Positions 13,022-24,407 of a stretch of DNA of 64,000 nucleotides are shown here, one piece after another; position 1 is the stretch's first letter; each line of letters starts with the position of its first letter. This DNA is from Hepsetus odoe (Eukaryota; Chordata; Actinopteri; Characiformes; Hepsetidae). A model generated the notes under the pieces. The model ran no database searches. It worked only from the letters and a program-made list of their open reading frames with translations, and was not told where the DNA came from. The stretch lies in NCBI GenBank assembly GCA_017165825.1, contig CM029374.1:8576726-8640725 (forward strand), read 5' to 3'. The position numbers and the translations under genes were made by a program.

Positions 13022-13121
13022 CTACGAATCAGGCGTTTTAGCGATATACTGGATTGCACTGGTTTCCTTTCTGGCACACACAAACATGCTGTTCAGCTGA
13101 TTGTCACACCCTTTCTCATCG
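13022..13121 (-). CDS. Candidate terminal exon of unknown gene
   Basis: On the minus strand a strong acceptor (pyrimidine-rich, 'TTTTATTTACAG') is followed by an open frame of about 33 codons including 'LNSMFVCARKETSAIQYIAK'. It then meets a TAG stop and an AATAAA about 75 bases later. It does not match the NEMF or KLHDC2 C-termini, both found elsewhere. It may be an alternative last exon of KLHDC2 or part of a small gene whose other exons I could not find. I do not recognise the protein. Confidence 0.3.
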
Positions 13122-14097
13122 CTGTAAATAAAACTGCCAAAATGCAAATTTGTCTAGAGATAGAAGCCACTTTATAATGTACCATGAGAACATGTTCTCA
13201 AAGATGTTCTCCTTTTTCAAGTAATGAAGAGCCTATTAAATTAAAACCCCATTTTGTTCATGGTTGTCACTAACATAACTGCTGTTTCTTTATTAATTTC
13301 TTTTAATGTATTGAGGCATTCAGGCCATGTGATTACATTCTACACTATACTGATAATGCTCTGATTTTGCTGGAACAGTGGGAGCAGAGGAGAGTTAGAG
13401 AAGTGTTTACATGTTCATCCCTGACAGTTTCTAAGTGTCATCACATTAACTCTTAAGAGTGAGGTCAGAGCTGGAGGAATTTCCAAACTGTTTGTGAATC
13501 AAAAATTCCTTTCAAATGGGACATGTAATAAATTTTACCCCTGCAAGGTCAGCTTATAACATTTGTGGGGCTTTATTAACCTTGAACAGTTTAATTTTTA
13601 ATGAAAAAAATTCAATTTATTTACAGTGTATTATTTTCCAACTTTTTCCCCCACTTAGAAAAAGGCTTTTTTTGCTGAATTACCTTTATTGCCTTATATT
13701 GTGCCATATTCAAAAAGTATTCCAAGCTTAAACACTCCTTAATATGGGTGGAGAATGTTAAACAGTGTTATACTGAAAAGATGGGTATGCATCATAACAC
13801 CACCAGCTATTTTTGCAGCCAAATTTATATACAGGGACAGAGGAGTAAATATTCAGTCTTAAAACTTTGACAGTGTTTACCTACCACTTAAACCACTTAT
13901 TTCAAATACATTTTTACAAGATATAGGCCCTTTAAACTTTCAGATCATGGCTTTTGTAAAGAAAGCATTGCTTTTAAATAGAATGATCCTTTAACCTTCA
14001 CTTGAAGGCTTCTTTTAAAAAAAAAAAAAAAAAGCCTCTATGCCTTGGCAGTTAAGCAAAGTTTTGGTGCACTACTGCTTTCAGTGTGCATCTCTTT

Positions 14098-17000
14098 CTA
14101 TGAACCACCAGTGTTGATGGAGCCAATCCTCTGTTTAATGCTATGCAGGAGATGTTTGGGCAGGCAGTCCCACAAGCTCTCCAGCTGCTGTCTGTGCTGT
14201 ACAACCATTTCCATACAAGACCTATGCATGCATAAAAATCAACTGTTAATCAAAAGGCTCCATCATTCAACCATGTATAATTGCATTATAGTATCTCAAC
14301 ACTCACCTAAGCAGTGATTTAGGTTGAACATTGAAAATGAGTAATTCATTGCTGTGGGCCTGTTGAAGAGACAGAAACAAGAAGAGGAACATAGCAAGGT
14401 TTTTAAGATGAGTAACCTTTTACTTAAAGTGAAGTATTCAATACAGGCTTGAAAACCTTTGTCTAGCTTGTGTTTCCTAAACATGGGACATGTCCAATCC
14501 ATGATGGCCCAACCTTGCATTTAACGTGTTGCGTTATAGTTAATCACTAGCATTTTTGAAAAAAACATTTCTTTGAACATGCAATTTATTGAAAACATGC
14601 TGATAAATCTTAGGACCACATGCCTTTAAAATGCCAAATCTGTGCAAAAATGTGGATTCATTGCCATTTTCTGTCAGGTAGTCACACTCTCATGACATTC
14701 TGATGGCAAAGGCAAAAAAACTTTCCCTTTTTGAACGTGGTCGGGTTGTTGAACTGCATAAGCAGGGTCTCTCGCGGTACGCCATCGCTACTGAGGCGCA
14801 GTAAGAATTTCATAAATGATCCTGAGGGTTATGGAACAAAAAAGTCAAACGGCCGCTGGCTATGTCCAGATGTTGCAGAGAGAATCCTTCATGACTGAGG
14901 GCCCTCGTCTGTGTGGTAACGACTGGGTTTTTCAACAGGACAATGCTACAGTACACAATGCCCGCAGGACAAGGGACTTCTTCCAGGAGAATAACATCAC
15001 TCTTTTGGACCATCCTGCACATTCCCCTGATTTAAATCCAACTGAGAACCTTTGGGGATGGATGGCAAGGGAAGTTTACAAAAATGGACAACAGTTCCAA
15101 ACAGTAGATTCCCTTCGTGCAGCCGTCTTCACCACTTGGAGAAATCCCACTCACCTCATGGAAACGCTTGAATCAAGCATGCTGCAACAAATTATTGAAG
15201 TGATCAACAATACCGGTGGAGCTACTCATTACTGAGTTCATCAACTTTGATTTCTTTTTTTTTTTTTTGGGGGGGGGGGGGGGGGAAGTATGGGGTTTTT
15301 TGGAGGTGTGGTCCTAAACTTTTGATCAGCTTTGACAACAGCCTGTTTCAGTTTAAGCGTTGTTTTCAATAAATTGCATGCTCAAAGAATTGTTTTGTCT
15401 CACTCCCATTTCTTCTTGTAGCATGTTGAAGCTCTACTTGGAACCTTGTTAAGATCCAACCATGCAACATATGATTTTATGTCATTTGTCAAGTGGTCTT
15501 AAACTTTGGATCATGACTGTATTATGAAGCATCTTGTGGTCATGTACTAGGGCTTAGTCACTATTTCCACCTGCAAACAGTTAAACAGAGGCTTCTTCTA
15601 GAGCATATGATTTGGAAAAAAATTTCTCAAAAAAATATAAGATGAAAGAACTACTGCTATTTCAGTTGCTATTGGTCATTGTAACTATGCAAGACCTATG
15701 ATGTGACCACAGAATGTGTCTTCTTTCTTCAATTTTTTGTTAGCCTTACGCAGCGGAACCTCTAGTCATGACCGTTCCAACACACTGTACGCAACCAGAA
15801 CGTAATTTCCCCATAAGATTGTATGTAAATATGCTTAATCTGTTCCAGACCATTGTATAAATGGGTAATTATACTATAGAATATACAATGTAATCCATCC
15901 ATTTTCTGCCGCTTGTCCCAAACGGGGTCGCGGGGGAGTGCTGGGGTCCAAACCAGCGCACACAGGGCGAGGACGGGGGACGCACCCTGGACAGGTCGCC
16001 AGCCCATCGCAGGGAGGAGCGTGACGGGGACGGCACCTTGCTCAAGGGTACCTCAGGGCAACCCACTGGGAAGGGGTTCAAACCCCCGATCCTCCGATCA
16101 CGTGGCTGACGCCCTAAACGCCCTAAACAACCAAGAAAACTAACACAAAGTGTTCACAGCAAATGAACACATCTGACCGAGAACAATGTGCAGGGAGAAT
16201 GATGTGCAGGGAGAACGACGTGAAAGTTAAAGCTACTGAATTACTACATATCAAAACAAATAAGACATTCAAATCTAGCCAGAAACTCAAAATATGAATA
16301 TAAAATATGCTGCCCATAGAGACCTTCCAAATGTTTGGTATAAAAATGAGGTTGCTGATTGAAGTGCCAACAGTGGCTGCATGACTGTTTTTAGGTTGGG
16401 TGAAAGGCTGAACTCACGGCTCTCTGGTGTGAGAGAAGGTTATTAGCGCAGCCTCCAAACACAAATACCTCCCCATCTGGACCTGAGCATGCTGTGTGCC
16501 AGAGTCTTCAAACAGAAATACACACACATACAAAATTAGAAGTAGCATTCTTACTGACTTTAATTTAAAGCAAACTCATGCCCAAATAAATAAAACAAGA
16601 TTGTCATCTCACCTGGGACTTTCTGTGTGGTTGTGTTTAAACAGCCTCCACTCATTTGTGCTCACACAATATAGCCAGGCATCGCCTAGGGGAGAAAATC
16701 ACTTCACTTAACCACTTCTATTACTTTTCTTTGAAATATTAAAAAAAACAAGTTGAAAGAACTTCCTAATGTTGTCAATGTTTTGTCTTACTCAGCGTTT
16801 CTCTGTTGGTAGTGAAGCCACCAAACAGGAAGATGTGGTCATGTGACACAGGTGTGAAAGAGTGCCATGAACGACCAACTGGACCATGCTGTGGCACAGA
16901 CCTGAAATGCAAGTGAACCAGCTTCAGCTTTATATCAAAATGTGCAATTATGACCTTTCTATAGAATGTGAATTTTCCAGTAATTTGAGACATTATCATC

Positions 17001-18726
17001 AGTGATCCTTTTCCATTGAACATTACAAGACTGTTTCTGAGATGTTATTTCAAACTCACATTTCACACCATTCCCAAGTGTCCATGTTGATATAGTAAAG
17101 ATCATTTAGGCGATGATCCTGTTGAAAAAGCAACACCCTTTAATGCAATAACATGTTTTAATTTTTTTTTATTGTATCCACAGCATCAACAGACAGCTGC
17201 CCACCATATAACGCCCTCCAAAGACATATCCTCTATTTCCTACCGAGGCACAAGTATGGGCTGCTCGTGGGGTTGGAGCATTTCCCTGTGTAATGTGAGA
17301 CAGAAAAGCTTTAAAAATAAACAAATTCTCAAAAAACTAATAAATAAACCAGAAGGGAATAAAACAAAACACAGAAATAAATTTTAGCTACCTTTGTGAT
17401 AGGCTGACTCCATGTTGAGACTTCTAAATTGAGAATGTGAATGTGATTATTCCACCCTCTTCCCACATGATTACCCTGGAAGTTTATCAGTTGTACATTA
17501 GCACTTATGCGATATGTCATTCTAATGTTTTAAACCAAGGAAAATATAGAATGTTTGCACACCATGAGTGAATCGTCGTCTAATTCAAATGTTCCTCGAT
17601 GACCTGCTTGTGCCACATAGCCATAGCCTCCAAAAAATGCCAACCTGTAATTACAAAAGGTAGGAACAAATCTGATAAAAGCAAACTGTGGTAATAATAT
17701 ACACAGGGTACTGGACAACTCCCACAAAATCCTGGAAGTCTACAACAGCTCATTGTTCAGATCCTACATTACAAGCTCCTGAAAAGCTTGACCATTAGGT
17801 GATGAATTGACCACTAACCTGTTCTTGTACACCCAACAGCCCAGTTTGTCTTTGCATGTGGGAGCTAATCCTTTCAGGTCTTTCATCCTTTCCCAGCAGA
17901 ATGCAGATGCCCTCAAAGGTAGACAATAAACCTAAACCGTATAGTAAGGACCATTAGGACTTTGGCATACCCTTAAACACAGCCTGCACACACACATCAA
18001 ACATATATGCAGCCAATTTCTTGAAGGAAAAAATAAACCCAGTTTTAACTGGGAGAGTAAAACAGTCTACAACGGCACATAAATAATACCAAATTTGTGT
18101 TCCCTCTTGCATGATGGCCTCCAAAGAGATACAGAGTGCCGTCTACACAAACACCACAGCTGCCTGACATAGAAGCTGGGAGGTCTCCTTTTGACAGCTG
18201 CATCCTCCTGACAAATACAGATGTGTTGTACAGTAAGATGCAACGTTTCTGGTTTCTTGGAAAGGTTTCATGAGAATAAGAAGCCAGGACTAAAAAAAAA
18301 AAAAAAAAAGTTACCATCTTCTTGTCTCCATGTTGTAAATCCACACTTCGTTCTTTGGCAGGTACAGATCAGAGAAAGCTGCTGCATCTACATTCTGAAA
18401 AATTGAGAAAGACCATAGCTTCACTTCCAACACGAACATAACTTGAACGTTTCATCCACAGACATTTGATCGCTCACCTTGTATCCGCCCCAAATATACA
18501 TGTAGTTATTATCCACAACAGCGATGTGTCCACTCCTCTCTGCCGGAGTGTCTGATGGAAAAGACTGGGAAGCGTCTGTATCCAAAACGACCTCTTCCTC
18601 CTGGACCCAGTCGAATTCTCTCTGATCGTCCTGCTCCTCCCATTGGAACTCTCCCTCTTCCTCCTGCTCAGAATCGTCTTCCTCTCGCACATCCTGCAAA
18701 TCCCCGTCATCGTCCATCTCAGCCAT
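14098..18726 (-). CDS. klhdc2: KLHDC2, kelch-repeat cullin-2 substrate receptor
   Basis: KLHDC2 is a kelch beta-propeller receptor of CRL2 ubiquitin ligases. It recognises C-terminal Gly-Gly degrons. Thirteen coding exons: 18726-18478, 18394-18315, 18207-18090, 17931-17819, 17644-17563, 17475-17392, 17285-17205, 17118-17060, 16901-16792, 16685-16613, 16505-16418, 14359-14307 and 14221-14098. They total 1314 bases (437 residues) with continuous phase. Kelch signatures appear in order: 'YMYIWGGYK', 'TLYLFGGHHARGNTN', 'LAFFGGYGY', 'NRGYVFGGRY', 'HIFLFGGFTTN' and 'EVFVFGGCANNLL'. The C-terminus 'WDCLPKHLLHSIKQR' and final Gly-Gly-Ser fit KLHDC2. The first exon adds a long acidic N-terminus rich in Asp/Glu before 'AERSGHIAVVD', longer than in the mammalian protein I know. 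A Tc1 copy and a SINE sit in the eleventh intron. A minus-strand AATAAA near 13670 may end the mRNA. Confidence 0.93.
14560..15519 (+). mobile_element. Tc1-like DNA transposon, internally deleted
   Basis: A transposase start ('LSLFERGRVVELHKQGLSR') lies near 14705. It is followed after a deletion by the C-terminal catalytic half (about 14816-15235). That half has 'FQQDNATVHNARRTRDFF' and 'HPAHSPDLNPTENLWG', the spacing of a DD34E Tc1 enzyme. The right terminal repeat runs to 'GATCATGACTG' at 15519, flanked by TA. The left repeat is partial ('CATGCAATTTATTGAAAAC' near 14580 mirrors bases near 15370). The middle of the transposase is missing, so it is non-autonomous. Confidence 0.88.
15893..16130 (-). 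mobile_element. tRNA-derived SINE with alternative 3' body
   Basis: Minus-strand copy of the SINE type at 11283. The tail with 'CCATTTTCTGCCGCTTGTCC' is at the left and the tRNA head near 16100. It lies inside the long eleventh intron of KLHDC2. Confidence 0.85.
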
Positions 18727-20242
18727 TCTTGACTGATTGAGTTAAGACCGTGTGACTCGTTTATCAAGCTTTAACTGGTGTCTCCAGTCCCCAGATCAAC
18801 ACACGACCCTAGACACGTTACGCTGATTGATAGCACGTAGTTCTTATCTTGTCATATGACAGAAAAATGCTTGAATATTCAGGCGCAGGACTTGGTTGTA
18901 TTGCAAACCTTGTTTACCACATCGAAAACCTCCAGCTAAGAACACCACGTGTCGTGCATAAAATCGGGAAAGCCGATTTCGCAAAAATGACGTCCGAATG
19001 ATCTCTCGTCCAACATGAGAAATGCAGGTATTCTCATTAAAACAGCTCTTTTTGTTGAGTAGAAAATCGCACTGGAATGTGTCACAACAGTTGGCGGTGA
19101 TCCGAGTCGTGAACGACGCATTCTATTGAACCGGTTCACTACAATAAACCTATCCAGCCGATTCAGGAACACGTTTTAATCTTACAGAATGTCCACTATT
19201 TTCAGACAGTTGTGGGCAGTTCACAATACGTTTTAGGCTACAAGGTAGCGTTAATGGTCCTCAAAATCAACAAGCAAAACATTTATCAAAGGCATCACGT
19301 GATCAAGGAAGTTCTCGCTACCAAGAAAGCTGATTCGTTCTCCCGCGCTTTCCGCCTTTTTGTTTTCATGCCACACTGTTGCGCTCCAAACGAAAATATG
19401 CTAGAATAAAGTGTAAAAACAAGCGTCCTAGTTATATTAAAGTTTTTTTTGTTTGGTTCATTTGAAATTTTTAATTTTAGAAACAAAATAGTTTGTAGTA
19501 CAAAAAAATCATCCACCCTTAAAGCACGTTCATATTCTACGGGAGCCTGTTTGATTATTTGGCGGCCGAAAAATTCAGCAACATCACACCGCCATGTTAG
19601 TCAGGGAAGCGCCTGTTTTGCGCAAGCGCAACCACGCGGTATAACGCGGGCTGCCGCCCCAGGAAACACCGTTGTGCCTTCGCGTTGTTTTTATTACATA
19701 ACGGATTATTTAAAATTACCTGTGATTGCTTCGTGTAAAGCTTACTTTAAATCAGGTTAAATATCGTATGAGCATGTCATGTTTTAAGAAGCAAATTGTC
19801 GAATTGAAAGTTACAGTCTTCATCCTCCCCGTAGCCGTTCTTTTTTAATGTGTTTACGTCGCCAGCTAGTCGTTAGCTCAGTTTCTCGAAAACGAGATGG
19901 TTTGAACGTCGATTGGTTGGTTTGAACGTCAAAATGCTTTTAACTGAACTGTAAGTCACGAAAACTAGCCAAAGTTTAAGCTGATTTCTTTAACACGTTT
20001 AGGAGATTAATAAAAACCTAATGTTTTGTCGCAAACTAGAGCTAACTTGTGATACATAGCGTTTGGGGACTCTGGTGTGACATGTATAGTACTAACTTAC
20101 GAATATTCCAGAAATAATTTAGATTAGTTTGTTTTGGTGATTTCAATTTTGTTTCCAAGTGGCTTGTTCGAACATTTTAGGCTGCTCGCTTCTTTGCATT
20201 TGAAGCTTCATTGAGATCGAGATACCTCGATGCTGAGTAGCG
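18727..20242. promoter_or_regulatory. Divergent promoter region between KLHDC2 and LRR1
   Basis: The start codons of KLHDC2 (minus) and LRR1 (plus) are 1.5 kb apart, head to head, with no other gene recognised between. The part around 19560-19670 is locally rich in CG dinucleotides. It holds an NRF1-type palindrome 'TGCGCAAGCGCA' (19619-19630) and a YY1-like 'CCGCCATGTT' (19589-19598), both typical of TATA-less housekeeping promoters. Short ORFs in this stretch show no domain. Transcription start sites are not visible from sequence. Confidence 0.55.
19619..19630. promoter_or_regulatory. NRF1-like binding site
   Basis: TGCGCAAGCGCA fits the palindromic NRF1 consensus (YGCGCAYGCGCR) except for one central base. 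It lies about 0.6 kb upstream of the LRR1 start codon, in the CG-rich part of the shared promoter. Confidence 0.55.
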
Positions 20243-20910
20243 ATGAAGTTGCAGTGCGAGGTCGAGGTTGTGAATCGGATGCTTCCGACGTTTGGGATAA
20301 AGAGTAAAGGCAAAGGAACCAGGGCTGTGCTGTCCATAGGAAAGCATGTGGATAAAACTACGCAGCGTAGTAATGTCTATTTGTTGATATGCACTGCAAA
20401 AGATAGAGCCGGCTCTAAATACAAGGTATATGTCTTTCTTTAATACCATATCATTGTGATTCTAGGCATTTCTGTACACCAGTGACTGTGAATGTTATTT
20501 ATTTTGGAGAGATTTTGTTTCTATTTGTCTGATGACCATTTTGGCCGTTTGTGATGACTCATTACAACAGCAACATTGCAGTGACTTTTGCTTTTTTTTT
20601 TACCCTTTTCAGCTTAAGGAGAATATTGAGAAGTTCTTCACTTGGTTTGTGGAGGAAGGTAAAGCCACAGTGCGACTCAAAGAACCTTCAGTAGACATCT
20701 GCTTAAGCAAGGTAAGTTTGTCGTAGGTCTAACCATACACCTTGAAGAGATATCAGTTGTAGTAAGTAAAAGAGTGATACATTACATATTGTGCTTATTA
20801 AAGCTGTTGATTTTTACTGCTTTAATTTGAAAAATTGTTTTATGTTGTGACTTTTTTTTTATCCCATTCTGTTTGAATGCTGAATTTTTTTATTATATAT
20901 ATATATATAT

Positions 20911-20962
<52 letters not shown>

Positions 20963-23900
20963 TTAATTTCTTTTAATATTCGTACTTTGCACTTGCAAGA
21001 TGTAATACTTTTTGACACTATAGCACTACCTTGGAGCAACTTTTCCTTAGTTCTCGTGCAGCCCTGTGTATATTAGTTTGGCGTTTGGGTCATAAATTGA
21101 TCATTTAAGGCTTTTTGATCTAGTCATGTCAGTTTTGTTTCTGTAGAGCATTTAAAAGATGACAGAGAAGAGTAACCCAAAATTTCTGTACAGCAATGCT
21201 AAACACATCTTTCCCATTAGTGGAAGCTTTTAATTGCAGTTGTTGTTGCTGCTAAATGTTTCTTTTTTGTTTTCTTTTTACAAAGTATCAGTGTTCTCTT
21301 TACTACATAAGTGTCTAGTTAGATATTTTGTTACTTTTGCATGCCTAATATTTATTCATTAAAAATTGAATGTTTAGCAAAAAGTCAAAAGAACACCAGG
21401 GCTCCCTTTTATTAAAAAAACAAAAATACAAATTAAAAAAAAGTAATTCTGTTAACACAGTGATGCAGGTCAAAGATGTCCTGCTTTGTCTACAGCAGTA
21501 TTAATGTGAAAAGCTAACATCTGGCTTAAAAACAAAATGTACAATGTTTAGGTAGTTTTGGATGGGCTTTTATTTATTCAGCTTGACTAGATTAAAAAAA
21601 ATAAATAGTTAAATTTCATAAACACCGAATGATTTGCCTATTCCAGGGGGAAAAGGGTATACTTTTTTGTGGTAAACATCCTCATGCCATGTTTCTATTG
21701 ATTGTTGTTGTAGTGTCTTCTTAGGTTTCTTATTTCTGCAAAGAACATTTATATAGGTTATTAACTTGTGCACCACAACCCCCTGAAATACATGAAGTAC
21801 ATTTCTGTATTGATGACCTTTCACTTAGTCTCCATAGGTGAGAGAGCTTTAGAAGGAGAGGAAGAGCTCTGTGGTTCAGGGGGATCAAGTGTACTGTTTT
21901 TACTTTAACACAGTTCTTGTGTTCTCAATATTCTCAAATAGGTTTATGTCTTCCTGACCTGATTTTGGATTACCCTAGTTTTAAGACTAGGACCCAAGTC
22001 ATTGTCCTACTTTTTCCATCTCTCTGAGGTATAAATGGGACACTTTCAATGAAATGAATGAGTGTGATGATGAGTAGGAAATTACACACATTTCAAAGCA
22101 ATCGCTCCAACAACTAAGCAGTAATAAAAATAGAAATTTTGTCAGCTGTTGCAGCCGGGTTGTTGTTTTAAGTGCAGTTTGTGGTTTGTGTGCTTTTAAA
22201 ATTACTATGCTGAGAAGAATGGCAGCCCCTCCCCTTTCTCCATGATAATTTGACTTAATAGACGTTCTCTTTCAGTTTATGTCTTGAGGTATTGTGTGAA
22301 ATGCTGTCTGGCTGTTTCCCAAGCACTGAAGAAGACATGGACTTTTAGCCTCCCAAGTTATTTGTGTTAAAAAAATAAATAAAATAAATTTGGCCTATTC
22401 TCTTTTGTTGTTTGATTGTAGATGATAAAATCTTAGTTATAATTCAACCATATATGTGAAGATGACAAAAAGAAATAGTGCCAAAATGAAATGCAGAATG
22501 AGCACGAAAGATTGCACTCATTGATTGTGATATGAAACAGTTTCGTTTTTTGTTTGTGTGTGCTTGTTAGGCAGATGCCAACAGTTTGAAAAATTTCCTT
22601 TCTGCTGCACGACTTGCACATAAGGGATCTGACCCAGACAGCCTTCCACTCTCCACCCTCACCCCTGTTCGTGCCCGAGATGTGGAGAAACCCAAGAAAA
22701 AGCTCACTATCATGTCCAAGAAGGACTATCCTCTCACATCTAATTTTCCTTATTCTCTGGAACAGCTCCAGGTGTCTTACTGCAAGCTTTCCAGAGTGGA
22801 CATGCGAATGTTGTCCCTCAAAGCACTACGCAGACTTGACCTCAGCAACAACCACATTAAGAAACTTCCAGCCACCATAGGTGACCTCAGCTGTCTGGCA
22901 GAACTTATTCTCCACAACAACCATCTGGAGAGCTTCAGTGAAGCACTATGTCTCTCCACTCTCCAGCATACTTTGCAACATCTTGACTTAAGCCAAAACC
23001 GCCTGCAGGTCCTTCCAGCTCAGTTTTGCCGTTTGCGGGAGCTGGTCAACCTCAAACTGGATGATAACAAACTCCTGAGGCTCCCCTTGCACATTGGACA
23101 GTTAACCAAGATGCGCTTCCTTTCAGCTGCACACAATCAGCTGACTGTCCTCCCTGGAGACTTCCGAAAGCTCTCACTGGAAAACCTTGACCTCTTTGGC
23201 AACCCGTTCACCCAACCAAACCTTCTGGATCACACCATTCAGCTTTCCTTTCCTCTTACATTGCAGGAGCTGGCATTACGAGCTGTGCTGAATTTCAGGT
23301 GAGTGCCCTGTGTCACAAAAAGGATTATGACATGACTTTGGTTCTGCACTGACAACATCTGAGTTAGAGATCACATTTTCAGCATTTATTTCCAGGTATT
23401 TACATCCATATGTCTTAAATTGCAAAGAACACAGCACCTTGTGTACCTGTCCATCCAAGTAAACAAAAATATTGAAGCAGAAATTTTATTTAATTATTTC
23501 ATTTAAAGCAAATGGCACTTTGGTTGTAAATCCTTTTGCTTCTTATCACACTATCAAGCCTGTGATCCGCTTACTTAATCAAATTGTGGTTTCTTCAGTG
23601 GTAATGGTTCTCTGGGTTTTTAACCACAGCATTTTTCAGTTGTTTGTCCAGAGGGCTTTCTCTCTTCAATCTTCTCTTATGAAGATCAAATGCATGTTTT
23701 TGAGATCTGACAATTGACTTTGTCAGTGAATTTTAATTTGTAACTTTTATTTTCAAACATTATTCTGAATGAATGCACATGTGTAACAACAAACATCTGT
23801 GAGCCTCTAATGTTTCAATAATTTTATGAAACTGGTTGGAATAAAAAAAAAAAAAAAAAAGCTGTGGTTTTCTGTCTAATGAAACTGATAAAAATGTAAA

Positions 23901-24407
23901 TACCAGGAAATAAACCATGACAATCTGATCTATATTCTTCTATTGGTCTGAAATCCAAAACAAATGAATTGGGATTACTGGGGCTGTAATTTATCTCAAT
24001 AATCACACTCCTAGCTAACACCTTTAACCCTAACCCCCTCTATCAAACCAATAAAATGTAATTTAATAAATGCTCAGAGGTGAACTCCAGTTAATCTACT
24101 TTAAGACGTCTATGCTACTCCTGTCTACTGTTTTGTTCGTTTTCACAACAGGATACCTTACGGACCCCATCTCATTCCTTTCCACTTGTGCCATGAGCTG
24201 GAATTTGCAAAGTTCTGTGACTGTGGCCAGGCCTGCTTGAACTCCTACATCCAGACAGCAGTTAGCATGAATCTTCACTTGGTGTCTCACACTGTTGTGC
24301 TGGTGGATGACATGGGTGGTACAGAGGCTCCTGTGCAGCGCCATTTCTGCTCCCTCATGTGTTACTGTGAGTTCTTGGATGGTTGTGTGCAGAGAGGTAT
24401 GAGATGA
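20243..24407 (+). CDS. lrr1: LRR1, leucine-rich-repeat cullin-2 receptor (PPIL5)
   Basis: LRR1 is the CRL2 substrate receptor that ubiquitylates the replicative CMG helicase during replication termination. Four coding exons: 20243-20425, 20613-20711, 22571-23298 and 24152-24407, giving 421 residues, close to the mammalian length. The N-terminus 'MKLQCEVEVVNRMLP' and 'GKATVRLKEPSVDICLSK' match the family. Leucine-rich repeats fill exon 3: 'LRRLDLSNNHIKKLPATIGD', 'LAELILHNNHLESF', 'LQHLDLSQNRLQVLP', 'LVNLKLDDNKLLRLP' and 'LENLDLFGNPF'. The last exon has Cys/His residues ('HLCHELEFAKFCDCGQACLN', 'HFCSLMCYC'), probably metal binding or structural. The second intron holds a TA repeat at 20894-20959. 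AATAAA occurs from about 24742. Confidence 0.95.
20894..20959. repeat. (TA)n microsatellite in an LRR1 intron
   Basis: A run of alternating T and A interrupted by two short AAT breaks. It is a simple repeat likely to vary in length. Confidence 0.95.

Noticed and set aside
18474..18767. 97-codon ORF over KLHDC2 exon 1
   Set aside because: Alternative frame of the real first exon.
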